Of a DNA stretch of 64,000 bases, positions 23,213 through 32,035 are shown piece by piece. The notes under the pieces are model-generated. The model searched no databases, was not told the origin of the DNA, and saw only the letters and a program-made list of their open reading frames with translations. The first letter of the stretch is position 1. Each line of letters opens with the position of its first letter. The stretch spans positions 29,315,001-29,379,000 of the forward strand of contig JALGPY010000001.1 in assembly GCA_023055425.1 (NCBI GenBank), read 5' to 3'. The position numbers and the translations under genes were made by a program. This DNA comes from Linanthus parryae (taxonomy: Eukaryota; Streptophyta; Magnoliopsida; Ericales; Polemoniaceae).

Positions 23213-24575
23213 TCAGTGAGTCTTCCTTTTCTTCTCATCACCTCCCCACCAAAATCTTCTAATAACTTCTTCAATGTCCTGACAAGTTCTAGTAGGTAAC
23301 AGAAAGCAACTCATTGTAAAATTAGGGATATCTTGAACAACTGCTTTAATAAGTACCTCCTTTCCAATGCTTGATAGAGCTGCTCCCTTCCAACCCTTTA
23401 TCTGAGAATAGTACCGATGATTTCTGGAGATTAAGCATTTGTCCTTATGCCTCTTCATACTCGTGTAGAATGTGTCTGAGCATGTTAATCTCGTCCGGCT
23501 TAGCTTTTGCGAAAAATAAGCTGTCATCAGCAAAAAGTAAGTGAGAAACTTTTGGGACGCCTCGCGAGGCACTAATACCTGAAATACTACCATCCTGCAC
23601 AGCAGCCGTTAGACTTCTAGAAAGAGTTTCACTAACAAGAAGGAAGAGATAAGGGGAATAGGGGCAACCCTGTCGTAAGCCCCTTTATGGAATTATTTGT
23701 CCATGAACCTCCCCATTAACAATTAGGCTATAAGAGACGGTTGTGATGCATCTCATCACTAGATCAATCAGACGAAACCCGAAGCCCATTCTTTCCATCA
23801 CTACTCTAAGATAGATCCACTCAACTCTATCGTAAGCCTTACTCATGTAACCTTTCAGAGCTAGAAACCCAACCTTCCCCTTCTTTCGACACTTCATAGA
23901 GTGAAGCAACTTGGAAGCAGTTAGAATATTATCAGTAATCAGCCGACCTGGAACAAAAGCTGACTGATTTTCTGAAATAATAGAATCAAGTACTTGCTTC
24001 AAACGATTAGCTATTGCTTTTGAAATAATTTTGTAAATCGTAGAACAGAGGCTAATTGGACGAAGATCAGAGGGTTTCCGAACTTGTTTTACCTTAGGAA
24101 TCAATGCTATAATTGTATGGTTGTGCTTCGAAACATCCCCTTCTTGGTTTAGGATATCTATACAAAGAGCCGCCACTTCTCCTCCTACAATAGCCCAATA
24201 CTTCTGAAAGAAGGCTGCCGGGAACCCGTCCAGTACCGGTGCTTTAGATGGAGCTAACTGTTGAAGAGCACTGCGAACTTCCTCTAGGGTGTACGGTAAA
24301 TCAAGGGTCGTTCCTTGCTCTGCCGAGAGCAAATTATCAACACCCGCCAGCATTTTCTCCATTTGATTCCACTGCGGATCAGACGAAGAAACTAAAGTAT
24401 CGAAATAATTCTCCAGGATTGAGACTACCTGATGCTTTTCGTTGAACCATCTTCCCTCCCCGTCTTCTAACCCTTCAATTTTGTTCCTGTTTCGTCTGAT
24501 TGAGTCTTTACGATGAAAAAACCCTGTATTTGATCTCCTTTTATCATCCATTCCACTCTGGATCGCTGATGCCAC
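23213..24575 (-). pseudogene. LINE ORF2 part 2: reverse transcriptase
   Basis: 24575-23685 is open and carries RPISLCSTIYKIISKAIANR and FVPGRLITDNIL. Motif A reads LKGYMSKAYDR, with Tyr where the catalytic Asp is expected (the LKLDMSKAYDR pattern). A stop at 23682-23684 precedes the degenerate GLRQG motif. Motif C, FADD, is present near 23510-23530 but in a different frame from the thumb region that follows (23213-23593). The enzyme is inactive. Confidence 0.88.
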
Positions 24576-24588
24576 ATCTCTTCTTCCT

Positions 24589-25587
24589 TTAATAGGATTT
24601 GCAAATAGTATGACGTATGGTCCTAGCTTCCGCTACCACTGCTGCTGTCTGAATACCCTCTGCTAGGGATGATAATCTGGCTCTCAACTGCTTTAAACGA
24701 GTCTTCACATTTCCAAAAATGTCCCTATTCCATCTGGTCAAATACGAAGCTAAGTCTTTGAGTTTTCCGTCCACTATTTGACTCGAGGCATCCCACTTTT
24801 CATCAATAAAAGTAGAGCAACGCTGATCCTGAATCCACATCGTTTGAAATTTAAATCGATGATTAATTTTAACATTCCGGAGAATACCTGAATTCCAAGT
24901 AACCTGGATTGGCACGTGATCCAAGACCTCTTCTATAAGATGGTCTACCTTTTCCCATCCGAATATATCAATCCAGTTATCAGTGGCAAGGCATCTATCA
25001 AGTCTTTCTCTGATTGTTCTCTCATCGCCCTGATTGTTGGTCCATGTATATCTTACTCCCGCATATCCCAAATCTCGCAAATATAAACTCTGAACAACGC
25101 TACTGAATCCCTCTATCTGACTAAAGGAGACTGGTCTTCCTCCTTCCTTATCATAAATAGATGAAAAAGCGTTAAAATCACCAAGCACACACCATGGTTG
25201 ACCCTGTGGATAAAGTCGCTCCAGCACTGTCCATGAGTTATGCCGTTGTCTACTATCAGGATCCCTGTAAAATCCTGTCAAATATCCATGCTTTGATTCA
25301 CTAGTGATAGTGAAAAAGCCATGAATAAAGTATCTTCTTTTCCTTGCTAACCAGAAATCAACCTCATCACCCCATAATAGTGCTAGTCCTCCTCTTCTAT
25401 CTTCACAATCTTGGAAGATACCATTACGGAATCCCAGCCTATTCCTGATTCGTATCATCTCACTTGCATACAGCTTTTTCTCCATTAAGAAGACTATGTT
25501 GGGCTTCTGTCTCCTCACGAGATCACAAAGAGAAATAACGCTACTGAGGTTCCCAAGCCCCCGCACGTTCCAACTCATAATACTCAT
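24589..25587 (-). pseudogene. LINE ORF2 part 1: AP-like endonuclease
   Basis: 332 codons open from MSIMSWNVRGLG. The AP-endonuclease motifs in order are SWNVRGLG at the start, VFLMEKK (active-site Glu), LGDFNAF (catalytic Asp/Asn), and LDHVPI near residue 220 (SDH-type His motif, Ser changed to Leu). It nicks target DNA to prime reverse transcription. The frame then shifts at about 24580 into the RT frame, so the full ORF2 is not continuous. Confidence 0.88.
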
Positions 25588-27057
25588 TGCGACTGGCTAG
25601 ACTGCCTTGCAGCCTCAGACAATAAATTTGTAGGGCTCTTTGAGGCGACCCCCTCCTGTGTCGGAATCCGCGTCGCAGAAACCTGTTGTTGTAGACTTGC
25701 AGTGTTACCTTCCTCTTCCTTGTTCATGGACGGGTTCTTGTGAGCGGCGTGGTTAGATTTAACGTTTGAAGTGACATCAACATTGCTTCGACCGAACACT
25801 GAATTTCCGCTTGATCTACCGCCTCGTGTACCTCCCCTTCCTATTCCTCGTTCCCACTGCTGGTTGTTAGAGCTGCCACGGCCCAAGGACAAACTACCCA
25901 AATCTCTACCAGCCGTAGGAGTTCTGCTCTTGGTTTTTTCAGTCAGTTTTGGGCTTAAGTTTGTGTCTGCCACTTTGCGCTTCGAGCCAGTGGAGTTTTT
26001 GCCTAGGGCTAGTGCTATGCCTTTGGCTTTCTCATCCCCTGTAAAACGAGCTGTTTTGCCTGAAGTGGCCAGTGGGTTATCGAATAGTTGCATATCTGCG
26101 GGCTCCGGGTTGTCTGCTCCTTTGTCCTCTTGGACTGAGTTTGTTTCCTCTTCGTTTTTCCCACTGTTCGATTCTAACTCTGTGTTCATCGGGTCATCCA
26201 TTGGGGTGGATTCTTCCCGTGTTCCTCCCTTCGTCGTGTCGGCTTCTTCCCAGTCCTCATTAAACACATTCGTCAGTCGTGTCTTTGGTGGAGGACGAAA
26301 TAGTAGCCAGTCCCCATAACCGGGGCGGTCTTGTGATTTTTCCACGTCTGTTCTCATCAAACATTCATCCCCTCCATGGGTGATCTTCCCGCTCCATTGA
26401 CAAATTCCCTGAATTCGCTCGTACTTGTAATCAATCCACTTTTTTCATACCCAGAACTTCCGTATTTCTTCCTCTTAGCAGTGGTTTCTCAACCTCAATT
26501 CTAACCCTAGCTGGCATGTAGGCTCCTCCTGGGCCGGAAGAGATCTTTGAATCTGTGTATAAAACAGTCCCCATCTTCCTTAGGACTTTACGTAAATCTT
26601 CCTCGGTCTGATGATAAATTGGTAAACTTTTCACCTGCACCCACACGTCTATTGTGTCGAACTGCACCCCCTCTATATCAGAAGCTATATCCCACTGCCT
26701 TAGGATTAGTAGGTTTTCATCCAATATCCATGGTCCACCAGAAAATACTGCTTCTAGATCTTCTTTGTTTGGGAATTGAAAGATAAAAGTCGGGGCACCC
26801 GTTTCGTGTATGCTTATCTCCTCGCCTCCAGGCCAGATCTTTTTGAATAATAGTTTCATAGCCCAGATGGTTAATCGAACTGGGTGAAGAAACTTACCGA
26901 TTAGGCATGGACCTCTGGCTTTAATGGCTGCTAAACTGTAGTCTGGATCGAATACTTCAACATCCTCTTCTTCCAACGTAAGCTTTCTGAAGTCTAGCGT
27001 AGAGCTGAATCCCGCCATAGTTATCGAGCTGCTGAGACTGAGAACTATGCTAGCCAC
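25584..27057 (-). pseudogene. LINE ORF1: DUF4283 nucleic-acid-binding protein, frameshifted
   Basis: Start at 27057. The first 208 codons contain the DUF4283 domain (about residues 45-170, with TFIFQFPNKEDLEAVFSGGPWILD and VQVKSLPIYH-type motifs). A frameshift at about 26436 interrupts it just before the zinc knuckle. In the next frame an ICQWSGKITHGGDEC-type knuckle follows, in which the second Cys is Ser. A 258-codon low-complexity tail (Gly/Arg/Ser/Asn-rich, 25584-26360) ends four bases from the endonuclease ATG. In active relatives this protein binds the LINE RNA. Confidence 0.85.
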
Positions 27058-27163
27058 CGATCGAAGATCTCTGTATTTCTCCTTCGCAAAACTTCCGAAC
27101 CCTATTCGCCCCCTGTGCGCCCTGAAATTTCCGGAGCAAAAAGAACCCTAGCGAAAATTTGAC

Positions 27164-27427
27164 TTGAGCAATTAATATCAATTTAAAATTAGTAATAAAT
27201 GTTCTTTTTGAGGTTAATTGGACCTCAAAAACAATTAAATAGTAAACTACGCAAAAAGTGTAATAAATTAATATAAAATTCAAACAAAGTTAAAACTAGA
27301 TTACACCAAATATTTAGCTGAGAAGCAATGGGTGAGCATTTGAAACTTAATTACTTTTAGGCATGTACCTCTGGCTTTAATGGCTGATATTAATTGCTCA
27401 TGACTTGCCTCATTTTTTTTTAGAAAC
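27164..27427. repeat. Mosaic 5' junction of the LINE
   Basis: Four pieces. 27164-27210 is a direct copy of 28184-28230 (inside the Helitron). 27231-27359 is an inverted copy, about 95% by eye, of 21059-21187 (just outside the other end of the LINE). 27358-27386 is a direct copy of LINE ORF1 26901-26930 with one mismatch. 27387-27402 is inverted relative to 27164-27179. Confidence 0.85.
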
Positions 27428-27522
27428 ACTTGCCGCATTTTGATTGACTATTAGTTGTCATATATGTTGTGAGGTGGATGACAAATGGCACAAGAATAAT
27501 ATCACCTCCTACCTTTTATATA

Positions 27523-27783
27523 CTCCCTCTGTTCGCAAAGACAGTCCATAATTCTACTTTTGTCTGTCCCAAAATGATTGTCCACTTACAGTTTCAATGT
27601 AAAAAATATTTTAAACTTCCAATACTACCCATTCATATTCAATGCACCTACTATTGAAGAAAACAAAATCAAGGACAGTAGTGGAAATCACATGTCAACA
27701 TTTGTCAGTGGGGTACACTAATTGCATGTCTCCGAAAAAAATTGTAGTATAAAAAATTGACTGTCTTTGCGGGACGGAGGCAG
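27523..27783. mobile_element. Stowaway-like MITE (Tc1/mariner)
   Basis: Inverted ends CTCCCTCTGTTCGCAAAGAC (27523) and GTCTTTGCGGGACGGAGGCAG (ending 27783) are flanked by TA on both sides (27521-27522, 27784-27785). The 261-bp length, CTCCCTC start and TA target are the Stowaway hallmark. No coding capacity. Confidence 0.88.
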
Positions 27784-27978
27784 TATAAAATATATATTTA
27801 CAGATATTGTGTTTGGACTTGTTTTAATTAGAATTGTCTTACAAAGACAAAATTTTAGGAGCCACCAAGGTATTACATACTAGGTTTTTGGAGATCATTA
27901 AAGCATGAAACACGGAAGGAAATATGACAAGGTATTCAAATAGTAACCGCTATAGTTCACCTTGATAACTAAAGCTAA

Positions 27979-29529
27979 TCTTGTCTTATATATATAATAT
28001 AAAAGTAGAAAATCCTCGAGATGAAACCACGATTTGATATTTGTCATTGTATAATCATTATGTGTATGATATTTGTAATCCTGCGTGTCTATTTAAACAA
28101 AACCAACCAATGACTTTTGAACATGTACTCATGTGTTGCTTTGTCATTAAATTTTGAGGTTACTCATTTTGTTTGTCACTCATGAGCAATTAATATCAAT
28201 TTAAAATTAGTAATGAATGTTCTTTTTTTGATTTATGACCTGAAAATCATATATTCTACATCTAAGTATTTTTTTTTTCTTAATATTTAAGAAGAAGTTG
28301 TTATTTCTTTAATTCTTGATTGATGCATATTTCATAGAACATGAATTATGATCACATATTTAAATCTAACATTTACATAAAATAATTGTATGAATTATAT
28401 TATTTTGATTTGGAAAAGAAATATTATTATTAAAGACATGCTGTAGTCATTTAATAATGAAAATATTTAAATCATGGCATCTACAATTCTACATGTATAC
28501 AAAAGACATAAGTGACTTTCTGAGAAAAGGTGTCCCACTTTTTTTTCCAGCAGTATGTCAAACTAATTGGTCAATGTTAATTTTCTCAACTTTATCACAG
28601 TAACTTTAATGTTAGATGATTATTTTAAGATTGACAGGTTTAATTATATGAGCATAAATGTATTTTTATATTATTCCATGTTAATTTCCAAACTTTTTCA
28701 TAGCTAATTGTATCTTAATATCATAATAAATTCAACAAACGATATTTTTGTGAAAGGAAATTCAACAAATATTATAGGTACATGAAGTTCAGAAGTAATT
28801 TTTATTATTCTTTACAAAGAAAATACTTCTACGAATTCTTAGTTATGCATATTATTGCATAGTCATAACATTTGATAACATGAACCATGATCTAATTTTC
28901 ACATTAGAAACTATATGCAAATAAATTTGTAAGAAATTTTTTAGGAAAAGAAATTTCACTCTGAAGACATATGTAGAATGCATTTTGTAATGTAACACAC
29001 TGAAGTAAGTTCATTTTCATGTGTGTAAATGACGTTGGTGGTTTTATGATAAATTTATTACAATATTCCATACACATTTTCTTTCAAGTTTCATCAAAGT
29101 TAGATTTATGTTAGACAAGTTTATAAAAGTTTCTTATCGATCAATAATGTTTCCACAAAGAACATGACAATACAGTAATTAGTTGGTACTTTAAGATGTA
29201 AAAATATTGCACTCTTTCAGTTACGAACAATTATAAAAATAATATTCTTAAAAAAAATTAAAAATGAGAATTTGAAATATTATATATTAAAACAAATTAA
29301 AAATAACTAATTGATAATAAAAATCATAAAGAGAAAGAAACGTGATTTGATTGCAGTAATTTTTGAAAAGAACTGTTTCAATGATATTAAGAAACTTTTT
29401 TGAAATCATGAACCAAGTTTATTTATTTATTTAATTATTTATTTATTTTGCATATTTCACATTCATATAAGTGACTTAACTCCATTATGTATCGACTCGC
29501 CCCGCGCCAAAGCGCGGGGTCACGCCTAG
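27979..29529 (+). mobile_element. Non-autonomous Helitron
   Basis: 3' end: GC-rich hairpin CCCCGCGCCAAAGCGCGGGG (29500-29519), then TCACGC and CTAG ending at 29529, followed by T. The 5' end begins TCTTGTCTTATATATATAAT at 27979, preceded by A (an alternative start is 27984). About 1.55 kb, AT-rich, no Rep/helicase. The 3' end is nearly identical to that of the Helitron at 2681-5374, so both would be mobilised by the same source. Confidence 0.75.
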
Positions 29530-30414
29530 TTTAAGTATTAATATGTTTTACATATTTGGGTATATCAGTTTGTATTATAAGTCGTGATTATGTGTCAACT
29601 TTTTTTGTTGTAGAATTCAACTGAGTTATCTCTTGTTTTTTTTTTTTTTTTATTTCTTTCAACTAACCGGTTTAGTGGATCAACAAAGTGGGAGAATGTA
29701 AATTCATATATTTATCTATTATGTGGTCTAATAACATTAGTTTTCAATTACTGTTGCATTACTATTAAAAATATAGCTGATAATTAATAACCTATTATGT
29801 GTTTAATTTATTTAATAATTCCACCATCAGATATTTAGGGCCATGATACAAATATTTAGGGCATCATATGGGGGTGATTTGATGAACGTACATGACCCTC
29901 TTCTGTCCTCCATAAACAGATACATGACTTGTCTTCGATAGTTTATCAAAAAATCAACGTCCATTCCATCTCTCACAAAAATAGTCGTGTATGATTGTGG
30001 GAGACAGAGAGAATAAGAATGAGACTCCGTTGATTACAATTTTAATAAGAGGAGGTATTGTGTATACTGAAAGTGAGGTTTCAGATAAGGAGAAGAATTG
30101 TTGTCAAATTCTGCATTTAATTCCATGGCGAACGGTAATTTTTTGATATTCTATCTTCCTTGCGGTTATATTGTATACAGTGTATATTCTTGAGACGAAT
30201 TGTATACTGTGTATGTTCTTGAGAGGAATTGTATTTCAAAATCATGTGATTAGTGTTTCCACGTTATAATAAATTAGAACTTATTAATTTAGTAATTGTA
30301 CCCTAAAACTTTGTTAGAAACACTTCCTTTGGGATTGAACGGTCTAGTTAACTACTATTAAATAAACAAACGGGAAACATAGTGTAATCTCAACTTGATG
30401 GTGGGCTAAACCAT
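29530..30414. other. Unassigned intergenic DNA
   Basis: AT-rich; no domain, LTR or terminal repeat was recognised. A GTATACTGTGTAT-type direct repeat occurs near 30172 and 30202. By synteny with the other CEP segments a CEP gene would be expected below 30.4 kb, but no CEP motif was found in any frame. Confidence 0.4.
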
Positions 30415-30750
30415 CTGAGCATGATGTGGTTGGTGAACAAAATAATTATCTAACTGTAGGTGGACCAAATTACGTACTTGAGGGAAGAAAAATTGGTTGT
30501 TTGTACGAAAAAGAAATCACGCACACGCACACGCACTTGTTCACGACAAACATATCTTTGCTTTTATTTTTCCAAGCTTTTCTAATTTTATAAAAGAAAC
30601 TCAATGAGTTGTTGTGACCCTCAGGTGTGGGACTGTTCTACAGTCGCACTGTACTACTGGCAGCTACTACAAACCTAGAAGCAAGTTGTTGTTAGGTTTA
30701 TGCAAGAAGTAAGTGGAGCTTCCCCGTCGCAAGTAAGATGGAGTCAAGTG
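30415..30750 (-). repeat. CEP segmental duplication, old gene-less copy
   Basis: Diverged relative of 19030-19430 and 59690-60060. Shared blocks in order: GTGTGG/GTGGTTGGTGAAC, TGGACCAAATTA, AGCTTTTCTA, GACCCTCAGGTGT (30616), a GCACTGTACTA core, and CCCCGTCGCAA (30732). Same orientation as the other two. The gene-bearing half is absent. Confidence 0.7.
30616..30732. other. Conserved non-coding block, copy 2
   Basis: Middle copy of the block at 19287-19399. The stem is slightly altered (CTACAGTCGCACTGTAC). Confidence 0.55.
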
Positions 30751-30988
30751 AGGAGGCAGGAATGCGTTATTCACATGTGTTGGAGCAGAATTCTTGTTTC
30801 AGAACTCTGATACCAGTTTGTTATGACAAATCACCTCATGAACGATGAACGAAGAAACGAAGAACACGAGCATCTTACGTGGTTCGCGATCTTACGTGGT
30901 TTCTTAGCGAAAATTCGCTAACTACGTCCACGGCGGAAAAATCACAAGAGGAACAATTACAATGATGTTTTGCATGCCTAATAAATGG

Positions 30989-31178
30989 GGTAATTATTGC
31001 TTGCTCCAAGAGCAAATATGACATGGTTCTCTAAGCAATACATCACAGAACACGTCAGGAACATGTAGGAATTCACTTTCTTTTGTCTGCCACTCATTCT
31101 CTTTCCTCCTGACGTGTCATGTGTTGTATGATTACAGCAAATCCACATCATTTGCTCTTAGAGAAAACAAAAATTTAT
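30989..31178. mobile_element. MITE-like inverted-repeat element
   Basis: Imperfect inverted ends (GCTCCAAGAGCAAAT near 31003 and ATTTGCTCTTAGAGAA near 31150) with inner inverted arms (ACACGTCAGGA near 31057 and TCCTGACGTGT near 31117). A possible target repeat is CCTAATAA on both sides (30978, 31179). No coding capacity. Confidence 0.6.
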
Positions 31179-31319
31179 CCTAATAATGTGACGACTATGT
31201 TCTTTATGTGGTGCTAGGAAAACCTCCAAAGTTTCCAAATCTGATTTGCAAACAAACTTGTATTCCTAATAAATCCACCAGCGCCTTTGATTTCCAATTC
31301 AACTAATGACTTTTTTGTT

Positions 31320-31980
31320 ATCAAAATGTGTTATTTTATTTATGTATTTCAGTTTCTACCATCTAAGAACGGTTTTCTTCCGTCAAATGAGGGCCAACTA
31401 CTGCATTAAAGCGACCAACTACCGCGTGGGAGCGGTTTTCTTCCGCCAAGGGGCAGCCAACTACAACCTAGAAGCGGTTCTCTTTCGGGAAAGAGCGGCC
31501 AACTACCGCCTAGGAGCGGTTCTCTTCCACCAAGGAGCGGTCAACTACCGCCTAGGAGCGGTCCTCTTCACCATAGGGCGACCAACTACCGCCTAAATGC
31601 GGTTTTTATGTAGAAAAAGATAATAACCTACCACATAAGTGTGACTTTATGTGTCACATGGTGTTGCAATTATGCTATGAATTTCTTGTGGAGTCCAAAT
31701 TCTGCTATCGTGATAGACGGATTATTTTCTTCACCCCTCTCGTTGCACCGAATGATGGAGGAGAAAAAGCACTTGAGCCAGTTGGTGGTGATGTTGGAGC
31801 ATACAAAAATTTGAGAATCGTTTGAAGTGATAGTTACAGATTTGTTCTTCTTAGAAATTGACAAGTTGTGTAGGCAGGATTATGAAATGTGTAATATTAA
31901 CTTGTATTTCATCGTTTCATCAATTGTAATTGTGATTGTTTATGTTGAATGAAAATGTTGAATGCATTTCAAAAAAAAAA
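31320..31980 (+). mobile_element. Retroposed insert with poly(A) and 19-bp target duplication
   Basis: Flanked by AACTAATGACTTTTTTGTT (31301-31319) and its copy with one mismatch (31981-31999). The plus-strand 3' end is a run of ten A (31971-31980), the structure left by LINE-mediated insertion of an RNA copy. It contains a 42-bp minisatellite, then an open frame of about 78 codons ending at TGA 31823-31825, and a 145-bp 3' tail. No protein family was recognised, so it is either a truncated LINE of unfamiliar type or a processed cellular transcript. Confidence 0.65.
31395..31605. repeat. 42-bp minisatellite, about 4.5 units
   Basis: Units start with CAACTACCGC at 31416, 31458, 31500 and 31542, with half units at either end; the unit at 31542 is 41 bp. 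Each unit holds an inverted ACCGCCTAGGAGCGGT. Because 42 is divisible by three, it gives a 14-residue repeat in open frames, such as AVLFHQGAVNYRLG. Confidence 0.9.
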
Positions 31981-32035
31981 AACTAAGGACTTTTTTGTTT
32001 CTAGCCGCTTTTGACTTTCAAGTCATTATTCAACA

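Larger units (their letters stand above)
21568..27427 (-). mobile_element. LINE retrotransposon with 14-bp target-site duplication
   Basis: About 5.9 kb. The 3' end (minus) finishes in an A-rich (AAAAT)n tail at about 21568-21590. The direct repeat ACTTGCCGCATTTT flanks it at 21554-21567 and 27428-27441. Order on the minus strand: ORF1 gag-like, AP endonuclease, reverse transcriptase, zf-RVT, RNase H, the plant L1-type arrangement. Every ORF is broken by frameshifts or stops, so it is dead, but it is full length or nearly so. About 270 bp at the 5' end (27160-27427) is not LINE sequence but a mosaic of copied fragments. Confidence 0.9.
30819..32035 (-). mobile_element. Copia LTR interrupted by two insertions
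   Basis: Minus-strand ends TGTTGAATAATG (32035 downward) and ATAACA (30819). R/U5-like duplicated CCACGTAAGAT motifs (minus) lie around 30880-30900. It sits directly after a polypurine-like GTGGAGATT (minus, about 32036-32046) and is followed by a Met-tRNA primer-site match (TGGTATCAGAG, minus, about 30805-30815), which is odd for a 3' LTR. Subtracting the MITE (about 190 bp) and the retroposed insert (661 bp) leaves roughly 370 bp. It does not visibly match the 389-bp LTR at 36813-37201. Confidence 0.55.

Noticed and set aside
25771..26319. 182-codon plus-strand frame
   Set aside because: Antisense shadow of LINE ORF1's low-complexity tail.
30124..30133. Possible first exon ATGGCGAACG followed by a GT splice donor
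   Set aside because: No downstream exon or protein similarity could be identified; a lone ATG/GT is uninformative.
31395..31605. CRISPR-like or direct-repeat array
   Set aside because: Contiguous tandem units without spacers in a plant genome: a minisatellite.
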